DNA of 64,000 bases from Apium graveolens (taxonomy: Eukaryota > Streptophyta > Magnoliopsida > Apiales > Apiaceae). The stretch spans positions 1 to 64,000 of the forward strand of contig NW_027417599.1 in NCBI RefSeq assembly GCF_009905375.1, written 5' to 3'. The position numbers and the translations under genes were made by a program. Positions 19,482 through 30,615 of this stretch are shown here, one piece after another (within the stretch, counting starts at the first letter, position 1; each line of letters starts with the position of its first letter). The notes beneath the pieces are model-generated. The model was not told the origin of the DNA. It worked only from the letters and a program-made list of their open reading frames with translations, and did not search any database.

Positions 19482-20458
19482 TAAAATAAGCCCATTATTT
19501 ACTAAATACATTTTTTAATTATTAGTCAGGGCCTCAAGGGCCTCATGGGGGATTGTAAATGGAAGGTTTTCTCATCCTCAACCAAGATGTGCGGAGGTGA
19601 TAATGTTCAAAGTATTTTCCCACATTCACGATTGATTCTCTGTAAAGATTTTTTCAACAGAATATTCCAATAATGATCATCCACACCAATTCTCAGAAAC
19701 CTGATCAGTTACCAATCGGGTTCTATGATACTTTCGTGACAAGACTGAACCGAAACCGAAAAATGTAATTAAAGTATATAGTTTCAGTTCAGTTTAAGAT
19801 TTTAAGTAATTTATTTGGTTCGGTCGACGATTTTAAATAATTTGTTCAAGCGATTGATGTGTTTGATTTGTTAGAAGCTGGGGCCTAGGCCCATTTGATG
19901 TAATGAATAGTTAAAAGTGCTAGGCCCAATTATGATGTAATGGGCTATGGGTAATTATGAATAACTAGCTTAAATCCTGTGTAATGCACGGGTTCCGTTG
20001 ATATTTAAAAATATTATTTATCCCGTCATATTATAATTTTAAAATATTTATATATATATATATATATATAATAATCATAAATTTGTAATTAAAATTATAG
20101 GATAACATGTGTTCATAGTTTTTAGTTTAACAACATAGCAGTTTAGGAGATATATAATACTATTTATTTATTTAAAAGAGGATAATTTGTGATTGTAGTT
20201 TAATAGTATAAGTATAACACTATGTTCAGTAGTTTAACAATTTAGTAGTTTTGTGAATATATAACACTACTTATTTATCTTTTTTATAACAAAAAAATAT
20301 GGATAATCGTTAACACTACTTATTTATCTTTTTAATAACAAAAAATATGGATAATCGTTGTACAAATATGATTTTAAAAGTTTTGCTAAAAGGGACGGAA
20401 GGAGATATGTAATGCACGACCTGTAAAGAGCTAAACAAAAAGTTAGGGTTCACAAGCC
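19482..20458. other. 5' flank of F2, no other gene
   Basis: Contains AGGCCCA-type words around 19885-19950, a TA dinucleotide run near 20047-20070 (two bases shorter in unit 2) and a local duplication of AACACTACTTATTTATCTTTTT (20262 and 20311). The F2 promoter must lie here; no TATA box is assigned with confidence. Confidence 0.45.
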
Positions 20459-21826
20459 ATGACAAACATGCACCCCATTGAAAAAAGTAGGTCTACGAAG
20501 AAGAAGAACAAAGTGAGGCTATCAGGCTTTTTCCAGGCTCCGCTCAGGAAGCTAAAATCCTCACAAGGTAAATTGTGCTACAAAAAATCTGTCCACAGTC
20601 AGATTTCGAATAAAACTAGTAATATTAGTCAGATGATCTTGTTTGACAATCGTTCCCCGATTCTTAAAAAGCGCAGAAATATGCATGAAAGTCAGTTAAG
20701 TATGCGGAGTATAAACGACTTACCTGAAGAATTACTAGCAGAAATTCTCAAACTACTTCCTGTAAAATATATATTGCGGTGTAGGTGCGTTCAGAAGTCA
20801 TGGTATAATCTCGTAGGATCTGACATGTTTATCACACTTCAGTTAAATTATCAGAAGATTCCTAATGACCATTATCCTAAATATCTATTTTTCGAGAATG
20901 ATTTTACTGATGTGTTAACATTAAGGTATGATGATGTACAGTGTGAGGAATACTGTAAGCCAAAATATCCTCCGGGACTGGCTGGTGAGTCTGCGTGGCG
21001 TGCAGTATCGTATGGTTTAATCTGTGTAACTATGATTTTTGAGTTTCGTGATTGTACTAAGGAAATATATCTATGGAATCCTCTTGCTGAAAAATACAAA
21101 ACTCTCCCAGATTCTCCTCTTTTAAATATAGAGACTCAGTGGAACGCTTTAGCTTTTGGGTTTGTACCAGAAATTAATGATTATGTTGTGGTACATATTG
21201 TCAAACCTCGTTTGCATTTGGGACGCGGTGAACCTGACCCCCATTCAGTCATCATTGGTGTTTATAGTCTAAATGCGAATTCTTGGAAAAAAATATGCCA
21301 AAATAAGGTTTTTGTTAGTGACATTAACTGGTTTGACGCTGTTTTCATTAATGGTGCTGCATTTTGGGCAGCGGTTAGTTTGAACAGGCGTAAAATAATT
21401 CTTTGCTACGATACCAAGACAGACAAACTTCGTGAAATCTCATTGCCTAAATGTAGTAGTGGTAGTCACACTATTCATCTACTTGGTCAATCTATTGCTT
21501 ACTTTGTTTGGGACAAACGATATGAGTATTTTGAAATCTGGATATTAAAATACTATTCCATTACTGAATTTTCATGGGAGAAGAAGATGAGTATTCGTCC
21601 AAATGAAGATATTGGTGTGGGAGTCATGGGTGTAAGGAACAATGGTGAACCAATTTTTGCAAGATCATGTAACTTGATTTCGTATAGTCTTGATAACCAC
21701 TTGGCAAAGAATTTCGTTGATTCATGGGATAGTTGGACTCCTTTTCCATGTTATAAGGAAGGCTTTCCACCACCCTTTTCCATTAGGCCTTTCGTGGAGA
21801 GTCTCGTGTTACTTAATATTGATTGA
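20459..21826 (+). CDS. F-box protein with F-box-associated domain (F2, unit 1)
   Basis: Uninterrupted 455-codon frame. Residues ~84-127 hold the F-box (INDLPEELLAEILKLLPVKY followed by ILRCRCVQKSW), the SKP1-binding part of an SCF E3 ligase; residues ~175-440 hold the FBA type 1 region (SYGLICV, IYLWNPLAEKYKTLP, WNALAFGF, VYSLNANSW, FINGAAFWAA, LCYDTKTDKL, GVRNNGEPIF). The basic N-terminus (KKKNKVRLSGFFQAPLRKLK) parallels F1, supporting this start, and GCCATG is a fair initiation context. F2 and F1 are clearly paralogues but are transcribed in opposite directions and differ throughout, so they predate the tandem duplication. Substrate unknown. The sequence GGGTATGT at about 21892 could be a 3'-UTR intron donor. 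Confidence 0.9.
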   Translation: MTNMHPIEKSRSTKKKNKVRLSGFFQAPLRKLKSSQGKLCYKKSVHSQISNKTSNISQMILFDNRSPILKKRRNMHESQLSMRSINDLPEELLAEILKLLPVKYILRCRCVQKSWYNLVGSDMFITLQLNYQKIPNDHYPKYLFFENDFTDVLTLRYDDVQCEEYCKPKYPPGLAGESAWRAVSYGLICVTMIFEFRDCTKEIYLWNPLAEKYKTLPDSPLLNIETQWNALAFGFVPEINDYVVVHIVKPRLHLGRGEPDPHSVIIGVYSLNANSWKKICQNKVFVSDINWFDAVFINGAAFWAAVSLNRRKIILCYDTKTDKLREISLPKCSSGSHTIHLLGQSIAYFVWDKRYEYFEIWILKYYSITEFSWEKKMSIRPNEDIGVGVMGVRNNGEPIFARSCNLISYSLDNHLAKNFVDSWDSWTPFPCYKEGFPPPFSIRPFVESLVLLNID

Positions 21827-23560
21827 AGTGATACAACTAAATATCGAGTTGGAAGCTTTCTTAGTGAATGTGGATTCCTTATGAATGTCGCGGGTATGTT
21901 TTTAGTTTGTTTGATTAAGTCGATCACTGTATGCTCGGGTTTTGCTGTTTAACTGTGTTATAGGTTTGTGAGTGATTAGTAGTTACCATTATGACAAAAG
22001 TTTATCAATAATTATTCTAAGCTTTTTTGTGCTTTTATTTATCATTTACTCTCCTGTGCATATCATCCTTCGTGCATTTTCCTTGGGAATATTATTTCTA
22101 TAGTTTGTTCATATCAAAATTACACAAAGCACTCACACACGCGCACAACCAGAGAATCACGGGTACTATTGATATGGAATTACAAGATATTAGAAGGTCT
22201 AAGCTACAAAGACTGCGAGAAAGACTCAGATCTCAGGGGTATGCAAAGGAAGAAACGGGACATGGCTTCCAATATACTAGTGATACCAAGAACTTCCACC
22301 ACAGTCAATATACCAGAGTCTAATGACACCAGATCAAAGAAGAAATTCAGGAATGGTACCTGATGCAGCCTAATTCTCCTCTTTATCTGCATTTGCAATC
22401 TTATCATTTATATAGCTACAACGCTTTACTTACTATAATTCACTGGAAAAAAATGCATTAATAAACTCGCACTGAATCAGTTGTCAGTTTCAGTTTCTTA
22501 TGTTTAAGGTGGCATTTACTTGATCATTATTATTCAGTTGTCGAAGTTTCTTTTTCTTTCATAATAAATCAAGCTATTCGAATTTTGTATGATGCAGTGT
22601 TACATTTTCTTGCTGATGATAACAACTGGGACAAGGGACCTGTATTATGTTTGCTGTCCTTTTACTCGGTTGGGGGTACTTGGAAATTGGAATAACAAAT
22701 CATTAATTGGTTTTTTAATTTGATGTGCCTCTAAGACCTCTTTATTGACATTGCTGGTAAAACATATATAATTTAGGGAGATTCCAAAGAAAATTGCAGT
22801 TGTCTCTTGCCTTTTTCAAATTTAGTTCTTTTCAGGAAAATTGCAGCAATTCATCTACAATGATTGGGAATAATAGCTCAAGTTTTAGATTATTGTAGAA
22901 CACTATGAAGTGTGAAATATTAGGTCATCTTGCCATGGTTCGTCCATGTCCTTGCATAGATTGCCTTTACATCCAATCTTTTTGCAAGTTGCATAGATTC
23001 CTAGTAAGTACGCTCCCTTACACCTTAAGGTTTTAAACGGGTTGGAGGTTGACAGAGAGGCTATGTACATTCAATTTAATCGTAACCACTCTTGGTAAGT
23101 AAGTCCTAGTTAACAAGGTCTGTCATCTGTTTGGTATATTAACTGTGGTGGAAGTCCTAGGACGGTTTGAACATAGACAGACAAACCTAGAATTTGCAGA
23201 CAGCAACCTCATATAGAGATTTAAGCATAGTTTGTTGTAGCTTCACTCTGATTGCTATGCTATTAGCATTTAGTGTTGTTGCAAATTTTTCATAATTGTA
23301 GCATGGCACCAAAATAATGGATATTTAAGATTGTTTTACCTGCAAAATGTTCCAATCAACCATGCATATGCCAGAACATGTCGTGAAGGCTCGCAGTTTC
23401 ATTTGGGTTCAAGTTCATAGAGTGTGTTCACAACAGTGTCTTAACTCTAGGGAGAGAGAGTTGCGAGAACTTATGTAATAACTATTATAATGTTAATGAA
23501 TTATTTAAAATATTATAATGTTAAAATAAACTAAAAAATATTTAAAATCTCGTTTTAAAT
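21827..23560 (+). other. 3' flank of F2, no recognised gene
   Basis: The first 70 bases resemble the 3' flank of F1 (GATTCCTT-TGAA-GT segment), so the UTRs are homologous. Around 22165-22365 a slightly more complex stretch has overlapping short frames (e.g. ELQDIRRSKLQRLRERLRSQG) that could be a captured exon, but no family is recognised. From 22400 to 23560 nothing is identified. Confidence 0.4.
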
Positions 23561-23566
23561 CAAAGG

Positions 23567-24229
23567 TTGAACCAAAACCGCAAACCAAACCGCTGGTGCC
23601 GTTTGTCCGAATTCTCAAACCGCAACCGCAACCGCACCGCGTAAATCTTAAACCGCGCAAACCACACCAGGAAAATGCGGTGCGGTACGGTTTAAGCGGT
23701 TTGAGCGCTTTAAGAAAATAATAAATTTTAATGCGGACGATTTACAATTTTCAATACATCAATAAATAAATTAATAAATAAGTTTCAAGTTGATAGTATT
23801 ACTTCAAAATACAATTTTAGTACATCTGAACCATAAACTAAAATTTCTAATTTTGTTTGGCATACACTAGATAAAATTTCAAATTATATTAGTCATTGAC
23901 AAAAAAAACAATAAACGGTAGCATCCAACCATCCACTGTAAGCTGCAACATTGCTACATAAATGCTTATTATATATATTTGTTTATATTATAAAGGGACA
24001 ATAATAATATATATTTATTTATTTATTATAAAGGTACAAGACTATTATATATATTATAATAATATGCGGTGCGGTGCGGTTTGAACCACGGGAGCAAAGT
24101 CCAAAACCGCAAACCGCACCGCACCGCACCACGGGGTTTGACAAAAATACAAACCGCGACCGCACCACGAAAAGTTTAAACCATGCGGAGCAATGCGGTG
24201 CGGGCGGTTTGTGCGGTTTGATGAACACT
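23567..24229. repeat. GC-rich CGGTTT/AACCGC foldback repeat pair, unit 1
   Basis: Two clusters (23567-23715 and 24062-24229) dense in TGCGGTGCGGTTT and its complement AAACCGCACCGCA, separated by ~350 bp of AT-rich sequence. Each cluster can fold back on itself and on the other. The right end reads GCGGTTTGATGAACACTTCT, resembling ends of plant hAT-derived MITEs. Assignment to hAT is tentative. Confidence 0.55.
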
Positions 24230-24262
24230 TCTAAAAGGTTCTCTCATTCCCTTTTTAAGGAG

Positions 24263-24692
24263 TCGTTTGGTTCATGAAGGGGTATCGGGTTGGAATCAGG
24301 AATAAGTTTAAAGTGGTATGTGGTTGAGGTATCATTTATGATATCACGTGTTTTGTTGAGTGCTGTAACAAATATGTTTAATTTAAATTTTGTAATCAGT
24401 AATTTTATTAATTAACATTATTAATTTAATTTATGCTATTAATATTTTTTAAATTTATGAATTTATTTTTACATTAAATATTTGAATTTAACTACTGAAA
24501 CAGTGATGAAAAATAAAGTTAATTCCTCGTACCAGTGTCTTATACACACCTCCTCCCTAAGTTATGAAAAATCATATCCGGGAGTTTAAGGAATATATAG
24601 GGTTAAAGAAAAAAAAATCAACCAAATTTCAAGTATGGGGTTGGAATTAACGAAACTGATACCTGATTCCAGCAACCTCCGAACCAAAAGGT
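24263..24692. mobile_element. Probable MITE with GTTTGGTTC ends, unit 1
   Basis: CGTTTGGTTC...GTTGGAATCAGG at the left and CTGATTCCAGCAACCTCCGAACCAAAAG at the right are imperfect inverted repeats about 40 bp long around an AT-rich core. A further CCGGACCAAACAC at 25193 suggests a second, nested or related end. Target duplication not identified. Confidence 0.5.
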
Positions 24693-25479
24693 TTCTATCT
24701 ACAACCTTAATATATATATATACCATTTTTAAGTGACAATTGCAGTAATACAAGGTTGTTGGACAGTTTCCAGATGTGACGAGAATTATTAAATTGGTAA
24801 TAACTCTGAACGTACGCTTTTGAACTTGAATTTATTTAAAATCAATATTTTGTATAATTTTAAGTATTCTTTTAATTTTGCATAAATGAAGTTGTGCATA
24901 CCACTCAAATAGCATCAAAATAATATAATTTTGAATTACATTTCTTCGTACATTTAAAAATAACTTCAGATGATAATCTGTGTCTGCCTCGCACGAATCG
25001 TTATCCTAGTTACTTTGCGAATACCGTAAACTAAAATTTAAACACCCCATTTTCAGAAGAATGCTCTATTCCTAACCTTAATCATTTTTTTTACCATTTC
25101 TATCATAACAAATTTATTCTCCTTCAATTTTTATCAAGTCATCCTACCAACTTTTATTATTTCTCATTAATTTTATTCATTCCATTTCATTTTTCCGGAC
25201 CAAACACAAAACTAGAGATTTGTTTTCATTCCATCCACGGTATGATGGGAATATGCCGGATTTAAAGGTGATGGAAGTTGATAACTAGGAATTATATTCT
25301 CCTATCTCGGATGATGATGTCAACGGATGATGAAATCAGTATTTATCACATCAGTTGATCTTTGAAGAGGAAAAGGAAACAGGAACTCAAGTTCGTGAAG
25401 GACTTTATCTCAGAAGCAATAGTATAGATTTTCTTGTTGTTAATTGAATAGGATTCCTTATACATTACTAGTTGTGCTC

Positions 25480-25487
25480 TATATAAA
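25480..25487 (+). promoter_or_regulatory. TATA box in Copia 5' LTR
   Basis: TATATAAA about 220 bp before the LTR end is the likely LTR core promoter. Confidence 0.5.
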
Positions 25488-25704
25488 GCACAAATTAGGT
25501 TCATGCTATAAGTATTGTGATATTATTATATCTTTTGCATAATCTAACAGCTCTCAAGGATATTTGTTCATCCTTTCGAGAGAGTATTTTTGTAATAAGT
25601 TTTTATAAGTTTAATATAAAAATTGTTGATTCTGTTGAAGCTTTGTCTAGTTGATTATATTAACTGTATTCACCCCCATCTATAATTGATTAAGGGCCTA
25701 GCAA

Positions 25705-25717
25705 TTGGTATCAGAAC
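25705..25717 (+). other. Copia primer-binding site
   Basis: TTGGTATCAGAAC, one base after the LTR terminus, matches initiator-Met tRNA (TGGTATCAGAGC) with one mismatch. Confidence 0.8.
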
Positions 25718-25763
25718 TTGCTGTTAACGTACAAACAGTTTAAGATTTGAAGATCAATCTATA

Positions 25764-26830
25764 ATGGCAGACAAAAAAGAAGAGACACAGAATCCTGAAA
25801 GTTGGTCATCAATATGAGTAGGTAAGAAGCAATCAAGGTGCCCATCCTGAAAGTGCATGAATATCCAATCTGGAAAGTCAGGATGGCCATGTGCTTGGAA
25901 GCCACAGTTTCTGAATATTTGAACAGGATCTATGATGGTCCTCACAAACCAATGAAGGTAGCTGTTTCGGTTGCAGGAGAACCAGAGAAGATGATAGACA
26001 AAGACAGGAAGGACTACTCTCCTGAAGATATCTCGTATATCATGAAGGATGTTAAGGTTAGACATATCCTGCACAGCAGTCTTGATAGTATTGTGTCCAA
26101 TAGAGTCATTGGATGTAAGACAACAAAAGAGATATGAGATGTTTTTGAAGTACAGTGTCAAGGTACAACTGTTATCAAGAAGAACAGGATTACAGTACTT
26201 ACTCAAGAATATGAGCACTTTGACTCAGGGGACAATGAGTCCTTAACTGAGATCTATGACAGATTTCAGAAGTTGCTGAATGACTTATCCCTTGTCGACA
26301 AAAAATATGATTTGTAGGACTCAAACCTGAAGTTCCTACTTGCTCTCCCTGAAAAGTGGGACTATAAAGTCACATCAATAAGGGATAACTATGTACTTGA
26401 TGAAACTCCTCTAGATGAGATCTATGGAATTTTGAAAACTCATAAACTAGAGATGGAGTAAAGAAGCAAGAGAAAAGGATCAAAATCTAGACCAGTTGCA
26501 CTCAAAGTTGAAGAGAAGCCACAGAAGAAAGCTAGGAGGAAAAGCTACTCCAAAGGGAAAGCCATGATTGCTAAGTCGGATACTAAATCATCAAATTCTG
26601 ATGATGACCCAAATCCTGATACTGAATCAGATACTGAAGCAAGAGGAAAGGATCAAAATCTAGACCAGTTGCACTCAAAGTTGAAGAGAAGCCAGAGAAG
26701 AAAGCTAGGAGGAAAAGCTACTCCAAAGGGAAAGCCATGATTGCTAAGTCAGATACTAAATCATAAAATTCTGATGATGACCCAAATCCTGATACTGAAT
26801 CAGATACTGACAGTAATCACAACAACAATG
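25764..26830 (+). pseudogene. Copia gag (capsid) remnant with internal 173-bp duplication
   Basis: Begins MADKKEETQNPESW, then a stop; further on readable gag segments EYPIWKVRMAMCLEA, RHILHSSLDSIVSNRV, EIYDRFQKLLNDLSLV and LALPEKWDYKVTSIR, which match the order of Copia gag (UBN2-type) proteins. Stops at several points. Segments 26464-26636 and 26637-26809 are a direct duplication of 173 bp covering a Lys-rich and Asp/Ser-rich tail; because 173 is not a multiple of three it also shifts the frame. Confidence 0.8.
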
Positions 26831-26835
26831 AAGAT

Positions 26836-27840
26836 ATGGATCAAATGGTTGTCCTACTGGTTAAGAGTTTCAAGAAGATGGTCTACAGAAACTTCAGGAA
26901 AGGGAGAAGATTTTCCATAAAAGGTTCCAGTTCGTTAAATTCTGATAAGAGGAATAACAGAAGAGATACTGATTGGAAGGAAGCTAGATCTGGAAAACCT
27001 GACAAGTCAAAAGAGAAAGAAGACTTAAAACTCTGGACTAACTCAGGAAAGAAAACTCAGGAAATCTTAGAGAATGGTTGTTGGGGATCAGGATTAGGAT
27101 ATTCAGCTAGATCTAATTCTGATAAGAAAAATGGAGAAGAAATTGAGAAAACAGAACTAATAATAACTGATAGCAAGGTCAAATTGAACAAGGTTCAAAT
27201 AAAGACCATTAAGTTTAATTCTAGTGCTAATTCTGTTAAGTCAATTCATGAGGAAGGTACTACATCAACATCTAGATCAAACTTAACTACTGAAAAGAGT
27301 GAACTAGTTCACACAAACTTAGTTAATATTGGTTCAATGACTCAGAAACAGTTTAAGCAAAAGCTGAAGGATTTATACATGAAATACAAGAGGAAAAGGT
27401 CTAGGAAAAATAGGAATGGCAAGGTAGGTGTTAATAAGAATGGAAACTATGCAATCCCACCTGATACACCTAGAAAGACCTGTTCAAACTGTGGTAGAAC
27501 TAATCATCTTGCTAATTCTCGCAGGAAGAATAAAAAGATAAAAGTTGTTCCTTCTAAATCAGAGTTTAGGAATATAACAACTAGATATAAACCACATAAT
27601 CCTTGTTTTCATTGTGGCAGTGTTTGGCACTCTATTTATACATATAAAGAGTATCACATTTTGTATTATGATTTTTATAAACTGAAATCCTCTTTAGTTA
27701 AAGCAAAATTTGTTTCTGCATGTATAAATACTGATACTAAGAATGTTAACATAAACTCTGATATGAAGTCTTTTGCTGCATATGTTAACAAAAAGGCCAA
27801 AGGATCCAAGCATGTTTGGGTCCTTAAAAACACTAACTGA
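26836..27840 (+). pseudogene. Copia nucleocapsid region, 334-codon open stretch
   Basis: The longest remaining open part of the element. It is Lys/Ser/Asn-rich and carries two degenerate zinc knuckles: CSNCGRTNHLANSR, in which the last Cys is Arg, and CFHCGSVWHSIYTY, in which the last Cys is Tyr. Both would be unable to bind zinc normally. It is the continuation of gag, not an independent gene. Confidence 0.75.
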
Positions 27841-29785
27841 TTCAAATTACTGATTGCAGGGTGATAGGAGGAATGTTCTAGTCTTGGACAATGGATGCTC
27901 AGGACAAATGACTGGTTATAAATCCCTGCTATCATAATTTGAGGAGACAGCTGGCCCAAGCATTTCTTATGGAGATGGAAAATTAGAAAAAATCTTGGTA
28001 TATGGAGAAACTAAAGTTGGAAATGTCATCATTGAAAATGTAGCTCTAGTTGCAGGACTCAAGCATAATATGATCAGTGTGAGTCAAATTTGTGACAGAG
28101 GTTACCATGCCAACTTTTACAAGGAGCATTGTGAAATTGTCAGTAAGTCTGATGGCAAGATCACATTGACTAGTGTGAGACATGCTATTTTGTATGAAGC
28201 CAGGGTCTCCACAAATTTTGAAAATTCAAAAGTTTATCTACTTAGTAGAGCATCTGTGGAAGACAGCTGAAACTGGCATAAAAGACTTTCTCACCTCAAC
28301 TTCAGCTATATCAATGAACTTGTGAGGAAAGATCTTGTAAGAGGATTGCCCAATGCAGTGTTTACTCTTTATGGCTTATGTGATTCATGCTTGAAAGCCC
28401 AGCAAAGGAAGACATCTTTCAAGAGTAAAACTGAATCCTCAATTCTTGAACCATATCATCTACTTCATGTTGATCTCTTTGGTCCAGTGAATGTTATGTC
28501 TATTTCCAAGAAGAGGTATGCACTCGTAATTGTTGATAAATATACAAGATACACATTGGTGTATTTTCTACACACCAAGAATGAATCTCCATCCATTCTT
28601 GTTGATCATGTGAGGGAGCTGGAGAAAGGATCAACATACAAAGTGAAGATCATCTGAAGTGATAATGGAACGGAATTCAAGAATAGCTCTATGGAAGAGT
28701 TCTGCGAACTCAAGGGGATAAAAAAGAGTTTTCTGCTCCTGGAACTCCACAACAAAATGGAGTTGTTGAAAGAAAGAATAGAACTCTGATAAAAGTTGCA
28801 AGAACCATGCTAGAAGAAGCAAGATTGTCTACCTACTTCTGGGCTGAGACTGTGCAAACTACTTGCTTTACATAAAATGTTACATTGATCAACAAGCATG
28901 GAAAGAGACCATTCGAGATGGTGAAAGGAAAGAAGTCAAATTTGAAGTTCTTTCATATTTTTGGTTATAAATGTTTTGTTCTTAAAACTCATCCGGAGCA
29001 GCTGACCAAGTTTGATCTGAAAACTGATGAAGGAATATTTGTAGGTTATCCGTTGACTATAAAAGCCTTCATAGTTTACAATCTGAGAACAAGAACAGTC
29101 ATGGAGTCTAAACATGTATCTTTTGATGATAAGAAGATAACAGGTCTAGAAGATGCAGATGACCATGACAAGTTGAGATTTGAAAGTGAAGTACCTTACG
29201 CTGAACTTTTAAATCCTGACTCTGATACAATAAGTCCTGATATCACTTAAAGCTCTGAGGTTCCACAGTATAGTGGAAATTCTTCTGATACTGAAGCATA
29301 TGTTGAGGGGGAGCAACATGACACAAATCCAGAGACTATTGCAAGTGATTCAACTCAAGAAACATCAGTAGAAAGATCATCAGACTCATCTTCCTCAAAC
29401 TCTGATGAGTCAAATACTGATAACCATGGGAACACTGATTCAGGGGGAGCATCAAGAAATAACAGTGGTACTACTCAAAGAAATAACATAGAATTCATGG
29501 ATCAAGGGGGAGGTTCTTATTCTAGGAGTCAACTTCCATTAGCAAGAAAATGGTCTAAGTCACACACACCTGACTTAATCATTGGAAACCCTGATAGTGG
29601 TGTAAGAACAAGAAAAGCCACTCAGAATGAATGTCTCTACCATTCTTTTTTATCTCAAACTGAACCTAAAAAGGTTGAAGAAGCTCTACAAGATGTTGAC
29701 TAGGTCACAGCAATGCAAGAAGAGCTCAATAAATTTGAAAGGAACAAAGTCTGGACTTTTGTGCCAAGACCAAAGATCCATATAT
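27841..29785 (+). pseudogene. Copia pol remnant: protease, integrase, start of reverse transcriptase (unit 1)
   Basis: Protease active-site region reads LDNGCSGQMTG (LDSGCSRHMTG is usual). After a stop, VYGETKVGNVIIENV and LKHNMISVSQICDRGY follow. NWHKRLSHLN marks the GAG-pre-integrase zinc region (28265 on), DLFGPVNVMSISKKRYALVI the integrase core with the first catalytic Asp, and SDNGTEF the second. A stop (TGA at 28656) precedes SDNGTEF, and a frameshift follows near 28725. The reverse transcriptase reading ends after VWTFVPRP near 29770, before any catalytic motif. Inactive. Confidence 0.85.
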
Positions 29786-29796
29786 TTGATGTATGC

Positions 29797-30459
29797 TAGT
29801 TACAAAAGCAATTGGACATCACTTTTAAAGAAGAAAAGTTGATGCCAAAAAAGTTAATGTACATCATTTTAAGGTAAAAAAATTGATGTCAAAGAAATCC
29901 AGGTTCAAGTCTAAATGAAACATAGAAATCACTTTGTTTAAGATAAAATTGATGTCTATGTGACAGTATACACATCACTTTTAACCAAAAAATACTGATG
30001 TCAAACAACACAATGTACATCAGTTTCAGACAAACAACTGTTGTCAAAGACTAACATATTCAAATCTAAATGAAACATAGACATCACTTTATTCAAGAAA
30101 ATACTGATGTTTATATGCTAAAATAGACATCACCTTTCAGTGAAGAATCAAATGTTTAATACACCATTTTACATCACCCATATGAAAATTTTTGATGTCT
30201 TTGTGACAAAAAACATAGCTCATTATATGTTTAATCTGTTTTAATAGGTGTATTTAGTTATTAAATAATTTATTTATAACATTTTTTGTAAAAAAAAATA
30301 CATGGACATCAGTTTTTTAACCAAAATTGATGTCTAAGCTTGCATAGACATCGGGTATCCACCGATGTCTAGAATAGACATCACCGACATCAACATCGGT
30401 TGGTTAACAGCATAGACATCGGCCAAAAACCGATGTCTATGGACTTTTTTCTTGTAGTG
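29797..30459. mobile_element. Non-autonomous CACTA element, unit 2 copy
   Basis: Appears identical to 1255-1917, including the terminal TTTTTTCTTGTAGTG at 30459 and the 12-bp hairpin at 30411-30441. It is again joined on the left to truncated Copia reverse transcriptase. Confidence 0.8.
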
Positions 30460-30546
30460 AAGTAACAGTAGTAGCATTGGTGTTTGTACATATGTGAAAA
30501 TCTAGAAGATAAATATTAAAACTTTTCTAACCACAGACACAAAGAA

Positions 30547-30615
30547 TCCGCAGTAGCACTGGCTAATTAAATATTGAACTTGTAATTTAATCCGGGTTTG
30601 AACCCCGGCTGCGGA
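30547..30615 (+). other. tRNA-like element T1, unit 2 copy
   Basis: Same sequence as 2005-2073: 7-bp acceptor-like stem, central ATTAAAT/ATTTAAT hairpin, intact T-arm, T-run after the 3' end. Confidence 0.65.

Larger units (their letters stand above)
25230..29790 (+). mobile_element. Decayed SIRE-like Ty1/Copia retrotransposon, 3' truncated, unit 1
   Basis: Order: 5' LTR (ends GGGCCTAGCA at 25703; left edge unresolved between about 25200 and 25300), initiator-Met primer-binding site, gag, zinc knuckles, protease, GAG-pre-integrase, integrase, linker, start of reverse transcriptase. The remainder of reverse transcriptase, RNase H and the 3' LTR are gone where CACTA sequence of unit 2 begins. 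Multiple stops and frameshifts throughout. The knuckle context (NPCFHCGSVWH...YDFYKLKSSLV) resembles SIRE/Maximus-lineage Copia elements. Confidence 0.85.
1255..29796. repeat. Tandem repeat unit 1 (28,542 bp), complete
   Basis: Every feature from about 1255 recurs in the same order and orientation 28,542 bp downstream (28,543 after 17884), and after 19205 at +34,954 to +34,956. The left edge is set at the junction between truncated Copia reverse transcriptase and truncated CACTA sequence, because both elements lose their expected continuation exactly there. The exact base is uncertain by about 20 bp. Two intact F-box genes and one F-box pseudogene are carried per unit. This unit lacks 6,415 bp present in unit 2, replaced by two bases at 19203-19204. 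Confidence 0.9.

Noticed and set aside
22027..22363. Overlapping 64-98-codon frames downstream of F2
   Set aside because: No recognisable family and the frames overlap in conflicting phases; mentioned only as a possible captured exon.
26836..27840. Independent 334-residue nuclear gene
   Set aside because: Contains the retroviral-type zinc knuckles and lies between Copia gag and protease; it is part of the element.
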